Shown: in pieces, positions 9,044-19,124 of the stretch
How the letters are laid out: each line of letters opens with the position of its first letter
Position numbering within the stretch: position 1 is the first letter of the stretch
DNA from: CAZDYP01 sp964509505
GTDB taxonomy: Bacteria > Chloroflexota > Anaerolineae > JACRMK01
Assembly (NCBI GenBank): GCA_964509505.1
Contig: CAZDYP010000058.1
Span: 1 to 26,264 of the forward strand
DNA: 26,264 nt
Direction of reading: 5' to 3'
The notes under the pieces: model-generated
Told to the model about the DNA's origin: nothing
What the model saw: only the letters and a program-made list of their open reading frames with translations
Database searches by the model: none
Program-made: the position numbers and the translations under genes

Positions 9044-9079
9044 ACGGAGCAGCCATTGTGAAATCATCGAACTTCCTAG

Positions 9080-9243
9080 TTTAACGTCAATGCGGGATAA
9101 GGTGGCGGGCGATGGAACATCACGCCGACTCACTGCGAAACCCGCCGGCGCGGGTGCAGTTCCAGCCGACGGCGGTCGGCTGGGCGCGGCGTTGCGCGCG
9201 CATGGCCTTCGTTGTGGCTTATCCCGAATTCACGTTAGTTTAA
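9080..9243. mobile_element. 164-bp MITE-like element with terminal inverted repeats and 6-bp target duplication
   Basis: The ends are TAACGTCAATGCGGGATAAG (9082-9101) and the complement of TAACGTGAATTCGGGATAAG (9218-9237), identical at 18 of 20 positions. The hexamer TCCTAG flanks both sides (9074-9079 and 9244-9249), as expected for a target-site duplication. The interior is GC-rich and self-complementary (for example GCCGAC..GTCGGC and CCCGC..GCGGG) and has no transposase reading frame. It sits in the 5' leader of the ATP-grasp gene. The parent IS family is not assigned. Confidence 0.65.
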
Positions 9244-9264
9244 TCCTAGCAGTGGGGAGGTGTG

Positions 9265-10296
9265 GTGCGAGACACCGTCTTAGTTTTACGTGAGCATGAT
9301 GCTTTGTGGAGCGCCGAAGCGCTGCCCGAAGTCTTGGCTGCGGCCGAAACATTGCATCATGGCTTGGCGCGAGCAGGCTATACTGTTGTGCCATTGCAAC
9401 TAGCAACGCCGCAACAATTGCGTGCGTTGCTCAAACCATACTCACCGTGCGAGTGCGTGGTCTTCAACTGGTACGAAGGCGCACAGTGGGGCGCAGATGA
9501 TCTCGCGCAGGTCACGGCGACGCTCGATACGTTGGGGTATCTCTACACGGGCTCAGGCACGACCACCCTCTTGATGACGCAAGACAAAACGCGCACAAAG
9601 CAAGTGCTCAATGCGAGCGGCATCCCCACCCCCGCCTGGCGTCCGGTGTTGGGCGATGGTTGGGTGAAGTGGGATTGTTATCCGGCCATCGTCCAAGTTG
9701 CCAACGAACACGGCAGCGAGGGTTTGACGGCGTGCTCGGTCGTGCATAACAAGCGCGCGTTGCGCGCGCGCATCGCCGAATTGAGCGCGCTGCATCAACG
9801 GTTGATGGTCGCGGAGTTCATTGATGGACGCGAATTCTGTGTCTCGGTCTGGGGCAATGGCGAACTGGAAGTCTTGCCATTGGTCGAGATAGATTTTTCG
9901 GCGTTGCCGCATACCACGCCAAGAGTGCGCACGTTTGAGTCCAAATGGGATAGCACGTCCACAGACTATCAGCGTATCAAAACGATCTGTGCGCCGCGTT
10001 TGCCGCGCACGTTGCAGCGGCGTATTGAGCAAGTCGCATGTGACACCTATCGCGCTTTCGAGCTACGAGACTATGCGCGCATTGACGTGCGTTTGCAAGG
10101 TGAGACGCCGCAAGTCATTGACGTTAATCCCAACCCCGACATTGTGGCGGAGAGCAGTTTCGTTAGCTCCGCCGCGCAAGCGGGTTACGATTATGCGGCC
10201 ATGCTGGACCGCATCGTGCGCCATGCGGTGCAACGGGCAGAGACGCACGCGCATTGGACTTCCCATCATCATCATCATTATCATTTAGGAGCGTGA
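9265..10296 (+). CDS. ATP-grasp ligase, D-Ala-D-Ala ligase-like, with His-rich tail
   Basis: A 343-residue protein with the D-Ala-D-Ala ligase pattern: VVFNWYEGAQWG, LGYLYTGSGTTTLLMTQDKTRTK, the A/B-domain ASGIPTPAW, the grasp-domain VAEFIDGREFCVSV, the ESKWDSTSTDYQRI equivalent of YxxKW, and the metal-binding IDVNPNPDI. This would form a peptide-like bond from a carboxyl phosphate, but the substrate is unknown. The usual ATP-contacting Lys (IVKP) is Gln here (AIVQVANEHGSEG, about residue 144). The C-terminus ends HHHHHYHLGA, a natural His cluster. Start GTG 9265 is preferred over GTG 9262 because GGGGAGG lies 4 bases before it. Confidence 0.82.
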   Translation: MRDTVLVLREHDALWSAEALPEVLAAAETLHHGLARAGYTVVPLQLATPQQLRALLKPYSPCECVVFNWYEGAQWGADDLAQVTATLDTLGYLYTGSGTTTLLMTQDKTRTKQVLNASGIPTPAWRPVLGDGWVKWDCYPAIVQVANEHGSEGLTACSVVHNKRALRARIAELSALHQRLMVAEFIDGREFCVSVWGNGELEVLPLVEIDFSALPHTTPRVRTFESKWDSTSTDYQRIKTICAPRLPRTLQRRIEQVACDTYRAFELRDYARIDVRLQGETPQVIDVNPNPDIVAESSFVSSAAQAGYDYAAMLDRIVRHAVQRAETHAHWTSHHHHHYHLGA

Positions 10297-10311
10297 AAAG
10301 AGGGTTTGTAC

Positions 10312-10485
10312 GTGGACAAAGCGATGGCAGCGCCAACGGGCAACCCGAATTCGTACGCGAGTGATTTGCCAACTGGCGATTGGGCGGCGGCGCGCGAACT
10401 CATGAGGCTGAAATTGTTTGGGCAATGTAGCGGACGCGGCGCTATGCCCGACGCCGATTCTTCTGCGCGCCCATCACGCTGTTAA
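10312..10485 (+). CDS. Possible small ORF, 57 residues, unknown
   Basis: GTG 10312 (or the in-frame ATG 10324) opens a frame ending in TAA at 10485, with GAGGG about 7 bases upstream of the GTG. The product is polar and Gly/Ala/Arg-rich (ends GAMPDADSSARPSRC) with no motif I recognise. It may be a gene remnant or a chance ORF; I see nothing else in the 10297-10500 gap. Confidence 0.25.
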   Translation: MDKAMAAPTGNPNSYASDLPTGDWAAARELMRLKLFGQCSGRGAMPDADSSARPSRC

Positions 10486-10529
10486 TCTATGCGCTAGTTG
10501 AATGTCGAAACCCTATCGCAACAAAATTC

Positions 10530-10538
10530 TGCTACAAT
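10530..10538 (+). promoter_or_regulatory. Extended -10 promoter of the GT-C gene
   Basis: TGCTACAAT is an extended -10 (TGn plus TACAAT) with no good -35. The transcript start would be near 10545, leaving a leader of about 43 bases with GAGGA before ATG 10588. Confidence 0.5.
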
Positions 10539-10587
10539 TGGCTTGCATCGAAGCAGTACCCATCTCCTGCATAGCGAGGAACAGCCA

Positions 10588-12171
10588 ATGACATCACAAC
10601 GCCCGCTCGTTGTGAGTAGGTTGCATAAAGTTTTTTTGTTGGTCATTTTGTTGATGGGTTTTGGGTTGCGGATTTTTGAGCTTGAACGAATGCCCCCGTT
10701 CGTGCATGGCGATGGCGTCAATCTGGCGGAGTATTCGCTTGTCGTCGCACGCGGCGAAACGCCGTGGTATGGCGTGCGTCGAGATGGCGATACCAATTGG
10801 GCTTTCTTGCAATATGCGCCTTACGCGCTGCTCGGCGGCGACCTGTACGCGCTGCGATTTATGACGGTATGCTGGAGCATGGTCGGACTCGCCGTCGCGT
10901 ATTATGCCATCCGTCGCATGTTCGGCGCGCCCGTCGCGCTCTATGCGGTATGGCTCTTGGCGGTCAGTCACATGCTGATTCACTTTGGGCGCGTTGCGAC
11001 CATTGTCATTCCCTCGGTGTTGACAAGCTTCCTCGCTATAGGACTGTATCTCAAAGCACAATGCTGGCAAGGTCATGGGCTGATGCGCGCTGCGTTGTTT
11101 GGTCTCGTGGGCGCCGTGCTGGGGCTGAACTTGTACGAATACGTTGCTGCAAGAGCGATCTTCTTCGCCATCGCTGCGCTGTGGCTGCTCTCGCTACCCC
11201 GTTGGAAAGCTGCGTGGCTCCCTTATCTCAGGGACACCCTCTGTTTGGCGATTGGCTTTTTCCTCGTCGCCACGCCCATTTTGTGGTGGTACGTGCAATA
11301 CCCCATGGACCTCTTTGGGCGCATGGAATTCCTCAGCGTTTTCAATCCACGCTATGCCGCTGCCAACCTCAAACTGTATGGCTCCCTCGACACGCTGACG
11401 TTGCTCTCTGGGCAGATGTGGCGCAGTGTGGGCGCGTTCTTCGTCGTGAATGACACCAGCCCGAACTACCACTTTGATGCGCCATTGATGGATTTGGCGT
11501 CGGCGTTGCTGATGCTGCCCGGCCTCGTGCTGGCATGGCGACGCAACACCCAGCTCACGCTGGTCATGTTGGTTTGGTTAGCGGCGGGACTCGTCGCAGG
11601 TTCGATTCTGTTGGTCGAGCCGCCGACGAGCTATCATTACATTGTGCTGGTGCCGTTGGTCATCATCTTCGCCGCGTTGAGCATGGATTGGCTGGCGCGT
11701 TCGGAGGCAGGTTGGTTGTTTGCGCCGTTGCTCGTCGTCGGCATCAGTTGGGTGAACATCCATTTCTATTTCACCCTGTATCCGACAAAAGGCGCGTGGT
11801 ATTCGTTGGAGAGCGCCGTCGGCCTCTACGCGCGCACACAACAGGACTGTTGTGACGTTTGGTTCGTGGGTGAGCTGGATTACACGCCTAAAAAAATTTG
11901 CCTGTTGGCCGCTGCCCCAGCCACCGTGCGTTTTGTCAGGGATGTAACGTATCTGCCCGATACACTAGGCGAGGAGAAACCCGCCATCGTCATTGTGCCG
12001 CCCGACAAGTCGAATTGGCACATCCCCACATTGAAGCGCCGTTTCCCACAAGGGCGCGAGCAATACTACACGGACCGCGGTTATTGGATGTTCGACACCT
12101 ATCGTCTGTCGCGCTTGCGGCGGCGGACGTGTGCGATGGATATGGTAGATGGACCTTGTATCAAGCCGTAA
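10588..12171 (+). CDS. GT-C fold membrane glycosyltransferase (GT39/ArnT-like)
   Basis: A 527-residue protein with about 10-12 membrane helices followed by a soluble C-terminal region of roughly 130 residues. The first helix (VFLLVILLMGFGLRIFEL) is followed by an extracytoplasmic loop containing an Asp (FVHGDGVNLAEY), as in dolichyl/polyprenyl-phosphate sugar-dependent transferases of the PMT/ArnT group. LNLYEYVAARAIFF and the Tyr-rich WYVQYPMDLFGRMEFLSVFNP loop are also typical. It probably moves a sugar from a lipid carrier onto a lipid or protein outside the membrane; donor and acceptor are unknown. ATG 10588 is chosen because GAGGA precedes it; the longer frame from 10498 adds non-membrane residues overlapping the promoter. 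Confidence 0.83.
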   Translation: MTSQRPLVVSRLHKVFLLVILLMGFGLRIFELERMPPFVHGDGVNLAEYSLVVARGETPWYGVRRDGDTNWAFLQYAPYALLGGDLYALRFMTVCWSMVGLAVAYYAIRRMFGAPVALYAVWLLAVSHMLIHFGRVATIVIPSVLTSFLAIGLYLKAQCWQGHGLMRAALFGLVGAVLGLNLYEYVAARAIFFAIAALWLLSLPRWKAAWLPYLRDTLCLAIGFFLVATPILWWYVQYPMDLFGRMEFLSVFNPRYAAANLKLYGSLDTLTLLSGQMWRSVGAFFVVNDTSPNYHFDAPLMDLASALLMLPGLVLAWRRNTQLTLVMLVWLAAGLVAGSILLVEPPTSYHYIVLVPLVIIFAALSMDWLARSEAGWLFAPLLVVGISWVNIHFYFTLYPTKGAWYSLESAVGLYARTQQDCCDVWFVGELDYTPKKICLLAAAPATVRFVRDVTYLPDTLGEEKPAIVIVPPDKSNWHIPTLKRRFPQGREQYYTDRGYWMFDTYRLSRLRRRTCAMDMVDGPCIKP

Positions 12172-12205
12172 AGCAAGAGACTAAGAAAATTCTTCAGATT
12201 ACAAA

Positions 12206-12235
12206 TTGTTTCCCCTCCCCATCTATTGGTATAAT
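12206..12235 (+). promoter_or_regulatory. secA promoter giving a leaderless or near-leaderless mRNA
   Basis: TTGTTT (12206-12211), an 18-base spacer and TATAAT (12230-12235), preceded by TGG (extended -10). The secA ATG begins at 12244, only 8 bases after the -10 box. The predicted start of transcription therefore falls within about three bases of the start codon, leaving no room for a Shine-Dalgarno sequence. Confidence 0.75.
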
Positions 12236-12243
12236 CAGCCTAT

Positions 12244-15156
<2,913 letters not shown>

Positions 15157-15293
15157 TCATATAGTCGCATAGTCAATTGGGCAGGTGGTCAGTTAGTCGC
15201 AAGGTGGGGTGGATAGCCAGTCTTACGACTTCACGGGCTAACCGCCTATGTGACCATTTGACTTTGCGACCATTCGACCATTTGACCACTGCG
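15157..15293. repeat. Inverted array of GTC-words upstream of adenosine deaminase
   Basis: The left side carries tagtcgcatagtc and ggtcagttagtcgcaaggtgg. The right side carries the complementary words cgaccattcgacc, atttgaccac and tgactttgcgacc. The array fills the whole gap and ends one codon before ATG 15294, leaving no recognisable ribosome binding site. Confidence 0.6.
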
Positions 15294-16340
15294 ATGCCCC
15301 CCCACTCATCCGACCTCTACCAATCTCTCGCCAAGATGCCCAAGATAGACTTGCATCGTCATCTGGAGGGTTCGATTCGCCCCAATACGTTTTTGGAATT
15401 AGTGTTGAACCAAGACGTATTGTTGCCCTCGCGCGAACCTACAGAATTATTACGCCACGTGCAAGTGCAACCCGACGAGCCGCCTAGCTTCATGAACTTC
15501 TTGTCGAAGTTCTTTTTGCTGCATTACATGTACACTAGCCCCGACATTTATTATCGCATCATGCATGAGGTCATCGAGGATGCGGCTAGGGACAACATCG
15601 TTCATTTGGAACTGCGTTTTAGCTTGGGGCATCTAACGCGTCACAACAATTTCGACATGAAGGATGTGATTCAATGGTTGCACGAAGCGCGTGTGCAAGC
15701 CGAGCGCGAGTTCGACATCAGCGTGCTGTTGATTCCGATGACTAACCGCGAATCGCCGCGTGAAGTGGCTGAGAAGGTCGTGAATGCAGCGCTCGCGCAA
15801 CCGGCCGGTATCCTCGCCGCGCTCGATTTGGCAGGCGACGAACTGCACAATCCGCTGCCACCCTATTTGGACTTGTTCGATCGGGCGCGCGAGCATGGTC
15901 TGTTTATCAACACCCATGCCGGTGAGGCGCGCGGGCCCGATATCGTCGAAAACACCATTTATTTCTTGCGTCCCACACGCATTGGACATGGAGTGCGCTC
16001 GGTTGAGAGCCGCGATACGCTCGCATTGCTAAAAGAGCAGGGCATTGTGCTGGAGGTATGCCCAACCAGCAACATCCAAACGGGCGCAGCGCGGTCATTG
16101 CGTGAGCATCAACTCCGCGCGTTGTATGATGCAGGCGTCAAAGTCACCTTGAATTCCGACGACCCATGTATTAGCCAAACGACGTTGACGCAGGAATACT
16201 ATCTTGCGCTGACCGAGCTGGGCTTCACGCTCGACGACCTCAAACGGATGGTGATGAATGCGGCGGAGTCGTGCTATTTGCCGCGCGGCGCAAAGACGAA
16301 TTTGCTCCAACGCTTGAAGGTGGAATTTGCTTTACCATAG
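15294..16340 (+). CDS. add: Adenosine deaminase
   Basis: A 348-residue zinc enzyme of purine salvage, converting adenosine to inosine. All catalytic elements are present: HxH metal ligands in LHRHLEGS (His21, His23), HAGE (His208, Glu211), RIGHG (His232) and NSDDP (Asp289, Asp290). The length is normal. The frame is open to 15177, but the upstream codons translate a repeat array, so ATG 15294 is chosen. Some relatives deaminate other purine derivatives (adenine, aminofutalosine); the intact HRHLEGS..HAGE..SDDP set fits adenosine best but does not exclude those. It ends at a bidirectional terminator shared with the next, convergent gene. Confidence 0.88.
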   Translation: MPPHSSDLYQSLAKMPKIDLHRHLEGSIRPNTFLELVLNQDVLLPSREPTELLRHVQVQPDEPPSFMNFLSKFFLLHYMYTSPDIYYRIMHEVIEDAARDNIVHLELRFSLGHLTRHNNFDMKDVIQWLHEARVQAEREFDISVLLIPMTNRESPREVAEKVVNAALAQPAGILAALDLAGDELHNPLPPYLDLFDRAREHGLFINTHAGEARGPDIVENTIYFLRPTRIGHGVRSVESRDTLALLKEQGIVLEVCPTSNIQTGAARSLREHQLRALYDAGVKVTLNSDDPCISQTTLTQEYYLALTELGFTLDDLKRMVMNAAESCYLPRGAKTNLLQRLKVEFALP

Positions 16341-16346
16341 GCGATG

Positions 16347-16378
16347 AAAAATCCCCACTCATTGAGTAGGGATTTTTT
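16347..16378. terminator. Bidirectional intrinsic terminator between add and the PEGA gene
   Basis: The stem AAAAATCCC plus ACTC pairs with GAGT plus GGGATTTTT around loop ATT, with one internal mismatch. T-runs occur on both strands, so it can serve the two convergent genes. Confidence 0.85.
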
Positions 16379-16395
16379 AAGCGCTTCTGCGTATT

Positions 16396-16431
16396 CACAA
16401 AGCAGGTTTCTCACAGAAACTCGCTTTGTGA
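16396..16431. repeat. Two-part hairpin downstream of the PEGA gene
   Basis: CACAAAGC pairs with GCTTTGTG, and inside it GTTTCT pairs with AGAAAC around loop CAC. It lies 10 bases past the stop of the minus-strand gene and lacks its own T-tract, so it may protect the 3' end before the stronger terminator at 16347-16378. Confidence 0.6.
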
Positions 16432-16440
16432 TGCGCCTCA

Positions 16441-17733
16441 TCACCACAGCCATATCGGAAAGCTGGCAGTCGCCTTGTCATTAGTGATGCGTTGTGGGTC
16501 GCCGCCGCGAAAATCCACGCTCCACACTTCGTCAAAGCCCGTCGCATTCGAGATAAACGTCACCAGCTCGTTGTCAGGTGAGAGCGAGGGTTCCCACACG
16601 CGCTTGCCTTGAAACGCTGTGAGCGTGCGCACGCTGCGCGTGGTCAAATCAATGACCCACAAGTTGCTGACTAGACGGCGTGAGTCTTGGTCGGCTTGCA
16701 AATCTTCGACGTTCTCACGATGCACAAACACGATGCGCTTGCCGTCTTTTGTCCAAATGGGATCGAAGTCGTGCGTGCCAATTAAGCTCAAGCGGTCGGG
16801 CAAGCTGCCATCGGCATTCATCAACCATAATTCGCCTGCCGAGTAGATGTTTGGACGCTGCGCGCGCACGTGGACAATTTTTTGTCCGTCGGGCGAGTAG
16901 CGCAGAAACGCGTTGCCCACCGCGCCATTGAATGCGAGCTCCTTGCGTCTCGTGCCGTCGAGGTTGATTTGCCATGTTTTGTCGTGAGCTGAATACACGA
17001 TGGCGTTGCCGTCAGGCGTATAAGCGGCGCTGGTGACGCCACGCGGCACGTCGGGAATAGCAATTTGATTGACGGCGCCATTGAGACTCGCTTGCCAAAT
17101 CGTTTGGCTCACCACACTCTTGAGCAGCACAGCTCGCGCGTCCGGCGCCCACTCAATGTAGCGCAATAAGTCACCGCGAATGGCAGCGGTTTCGGGTTTG
17201 ACGACGACGTTCACCTGTGGCGCGCGCACCAGCCACGTCGTCAAACTATCGTTGGCTTGTTGCGCGCTGATAGCGAAGTAAGCGCCATCAGGTGATATGT
17301 CCACAGCAATGGGTGGGCGGGGCCAGCGTTCGTTTGTCCAGCGCACCCCTTGAGCGCTGTGTTGATCCTTCAACCAGATTTCGTACGCGCCGTCTCGATT
17401 CGAGATAAACGCCAAGCGGTGATCGGTAGGGCGACGGTCAGGTTGTAATATCTGCGCGACGTTGATGGTTTGACGTGACCGCACGGTGACGACAACGCCG
17501 ATAGGTTGATAGGTGTCTTTGCGAATGATCACATCGTGATCGCGCGGCTCCAAATCGCGCACGGTCAACGGTGTGCGCCCGCGCACTTTGCCATTGATCA
17601 CGACCTCCGCATCGGGCGGCTCGGAGGTGATGAACAAAGCGCCAGGCGCGTTGTCGTTCGTGTCGGGCAGGCACGCAATCAGCCCGAGCAGATTGAGCAG
17701 CAACCACAAACGAAGCAAGTGAGTCATCATCAT
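16441..17733 (-). CDS. PEGA-domain lipoprotein with TolB-like beta-propeller
   Basis: A 430-residue exported protein. The N-terminal hydrophobic segment ends in lipobox LIAC (Cys21), predicting a lipoprotein anchored outside the membrane. Residues about 32-97 are a PEGA domain (ITSEPPDAEVVINGK, RGRTPLTVRDLEPRDHDV), a surface Ig-like module. The rest is a six- or seven-bladed WD40-like propeller with repeats such as FISNRDGAYEIWL, ISPDGAYFAIS, YTPDGNAIVYS, YSPDGQKIVHV and LSPDNELVTFIS, as in TolB/PD40 proteins. The role is probably binding or scaffolding at the cell envelope; the ligand is unknown. The start lies in an ATGATGATG run. Its promoter region is shared with the divergent riboswitch unit. 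Confidence 0.85.
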   Translation of the reverse strand: MMMTHLLRLWLLLNLLGLIACLPDTNDNAPGALFITSEPPDAEVVINGKVRGRTPLTVRDLEPRDHDVIIRKDTYQPIGVVVTVRSRQTINVAQILQPDRRPTDHRLAFISNRDGAYEIWLKDQHSAQGVRWTNERWPRPPIAVDISPDGAYFAISAQQANDSLTTWLVRAPQVNVVVKPETAAIRGDLLRYIEWAPDARAVLLKSVVSQTIWQASLNGAVNQIAIPDVPRGVTSAAYTPDGNAIVYSAHDKTWQINLDGTRRKELAFNGAVGNAFLRYSPDGQKIVHVRAQRPNIYSAGELWLMNADGSLPDRLSLIGTHDFDPIWTKDGKRIVFVHRENVEDLQADQDSRRLVSNLWVIDLTTRSVRTLTAFQGKRVWEPSLSPDNELVTFISNATGFDEVWSVDFRGGDPQRITNDKATASFPIWLW

Positions 17734-17784
17734 TTTGCGCCCCAGGACAAAAGGCAGCGCGCTTCAAATTAGTACTCATTTCCC

Positions 17785-17813
17785 TTGACAAACGCGCCGC
17801 TGCGGCTTATACT
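17785..17813 (+). promoter_or_regulatory. Strong sigma70 promoter of the c-di-AMP riboswitch RNA
   Basis: TTGACA (17785-17790), a 17-base spacer and TATACT (17808-17813). Transcription would start near 17820, about ten bases before the riboswitch P1 stem. Confidence 0.85.
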
Positions 17814-17830
17814 AGCGGTGAAAATTTGTT

Positions 17831-17936
17831 AAGCCTAATCCTCATCTGAGGAACGGGGGACCCAATTAAGGGGTGAATCACAAGTTTTGTGTAGGGTGTC
17901 TCCTCACCCGAACCCGACAGCTAACCTCGTAGGCTC
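17831..17936 (+). promoter_or_regulatory. c-di-AMP (ydaO-yuaA type) riboswitch aptamer, without a downstream gene
   Basis: Conserved ydaO elements appear in order: P1 AGCCT (17832-17836) pairing with AGGCT (17931-17935), TAATC, the CCTC..GAGG hairpin, AACGGGGGACCCAA, GGGGTGAATC, two variable hairpins (CACAA..TTGTG and GGGTG..CACCC), and the hallmark CCGACAGCTAACCTCGTAGG. This class binds cyclic di-AMP and usually turns genes off; targets are potassium transport, osmolyte uptake and cell-wall hydrolases. Here no plus-strand gene follows until 24312, so this is an orphan riboswitch or a stand-alone small RNA. Confidence 0.93.
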
Positions 17937-17940
17937 CAAG

Positions 17941-17988
17941 GAGAAAGCCGGCACCCAGAGACGACTTTCTCTGGGCTTTTTGTTTTTT
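17941..17988 (+). terminator. Riboswitch expression platform: terminator with competing antiterminator
   Basis: CCCAGAGA (17954-17961) pairs with TCTCTGGG (17968-17975), followed by CTTTTTGTTTTTT, an intrinsic terminator. GAGAAAG (17941-17947) can instead pair with CTTTCTC (17965-17971), breaking that stem. This is the layout of an OFF switch in which c-di-AMP binding frees the terminator. The machinery is intact although no gene is regulated. Confidence 0.88.
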
Positions 17989-17998
17989 CTCGATAGCC

Positions 17999-18176
17999 TT
18001 CTTTCCTGTTTTCTCCTCCTTTTGGTAGAGGGGCAAGGGAGGCCTGACCAACCTCCCTTGCCTCCTCGGCCAAGCGCAGGAGAAGAGGGTAGCCCTCGTC
18101 CAGTCTTCTTTCCCGTTTTCTCCTCCTTTTGGTAGAAGGGCAAGGGGGCCTGACCAACCTCCCTTGCCCTCTTGAC
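17999..18176. repeat. Two direct copies of a 71-73-nt unit, each a long hairpin
   Basis: Copies at 17999-18071 and 18106-18176 share TTCTTTCC(t/c)GTTTTC, then TCCTCCTTTTGGTAGA, then a hairpin GGCAAGGGAGG..CCTCCCTTGCC (first copy) around CCTGACCAA. They differ at a few positions in both arms: in the second copy the outer stem is AGGGCAAGGG with CCCTTGCCCT, so pairing is kept. This fills the place where the riboswitch target gene would be expected. No coding function is seen. Confidence 0.75.
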
Positions 18177-18202
18177 CAAAAGTCACAGCATGAACGCAAC
18201 GT

Positions 18203-18238
18203 AAAATTCCGAAGTCAGCTGACTTCGGAATTTTGTTT
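18203..18238. terminator. 32-bp perfect palindrome, bidirectional terminator of the MBL gene
   Basis: Bases 18203-18234 are a perfect palindrome (half-site AAAATTCCGAAGTCAG). Terminal T-runs follow on both strands. It begins next to the stop of the minus-strand MBL-fold gene and would also stop any plus-strand transcript coming from the riboswitch. Confidence 0.85.
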
Positions 18239-19101
18239 TAGTCTCCAGCTTCGGCGCGTTTATCGCGTTCTTTCAATTCGTCATAGACGCGCTGCAAGCT
18301 GGCTTTCAAGCGCAACTCCGAGCGCAAGCGGTCCTCCATATCGAGCGGAAAGCCCTCTAGCGCCTTGACTTTCGAGACGACATCTTTGCGGCTCAAGCCT
18401 GTCTGATAGAAATTGACGACGGTGTTGTAGAGTACGGTGACATAGCTGGCGACTTCGCGCAAGGTTTCAACTGTGGCAAGTTCGCCATGACCAGGCACAA
18501 TGAGCGTGGGCGACATTGCTTCGATTTTTTTCAATGCCTCCAGCCATTGTTGACTGTTGGCGTCACCCATGTTGGGATGGCGCCCATGCACCACTACATC
18601 GCCTGTGAACACCACATCGTCGCTTGGCACGCGCACCATGATAGACCCCGGGGTATGTCCCCCCACATGGATCAATTCGATAGGGAAATCGTTGATGTAC
18701 AAGGTCATCAAGTCGCCCACCCCCAGACGGGGATGCGGCAAGGGCAGATTCTCCAATTCATTGGCAATGGCGGGTTGGGTATTGCGGAACGATTCGATGA
18801 AACGCGCGCGAAAGGTGTCGTCGTATTTTTCGAGCATAAAAAACGCGGCGTGGCGATGCGTCACCACCGTCGCATCGGGAAAAGCCCAATTACCTAATGA
18901 ATGTCCGAGATGATGATCGGTGTTGATGAGGTAGCTAAGTGGTGCGGTCGTGATTTGTGTAATCGCCTCGCGCCAAGCGCGTGTGTCTTCGGGGAGCATT
19001 GGGCTATCCACTAACACGAAGCCATTGGGCGTGAGGATCATGCCTAAATTGACGCCACGACTATCACGATGCAAATAGATGTGTTCGGTAAGTTTTTGCA
19101 T
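18238..19101 (-). CDS. MBL-fold metallohydrolase with altered metal motif
   Basis: A 287-residue metallo-beta-lactamase-fold protein. The expected HxHxDH is replaced by DHHLGH (residues 62-67): the first His is Asp and the usual Asp is Gly. The later ligands are intact in HVGGHTPGS, FTGDVVVHG and VPGHGE. Metal site 1 may thus use Asp/His/His, and site 2 is weakened. An extra C-terminal helical region of about 70 residues follows. The substrate cannot be assigned; SoxH-like, glyoxalase II-like or lactonase-like activity are options. ATG 19101 has GAGGA about 9 bases upstream and starts 23 bases after the MFS gene, so it is probably co-transcribed with it. Confidence 0.82.
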   Translation of the reverse strand: MQKLTEHIYLHRDSRGVNLGMILTPNGFVLVDSPMLPEDTRAWREAITQITTAPLSYLINTDHHLGHSLGNWAFPDATVVTHRHAAFFMLEKYDDTFRARFIESFRNTQPAIANELENLPLPHPRLGVGDLMTLYINDFPIELIHVGGHTPGSIMVRVPSDDVVFTGDVVVHGRHPNMGDANSQQWLEALKKIEAMSPTLIVPGHGELATVETLREVASYVTVLYNTVVNFYQTGLSRKDVVSKVKALEGFPLDMEDRLRSELRLKASLQRVYDELKERDKRAEAGD

Positions 19102-19124
19102 AGGCGTTCCTCAGTGAAATGGAA

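Noticed and set aside
8861..9061. Small ORF of 66 codons before the MITE
   Set aside because: Overlaps the inverted repeat and promoter, has no ribosome binding site and no motif.
10262..10287. Engineered His-tag or vector sequence
   Set aside because: Codons form an interrupted HHHHHYH run at the natural end of the ligase, with no vector or linker sequence around it.
17887..18135. Plus-strand ORF in the riboswitch region as its target gene
   Set aside because: It starts inside the aptamer and runs through the terminator and the repeated hairpins; the product is low-complexity with no ribosome binding site.
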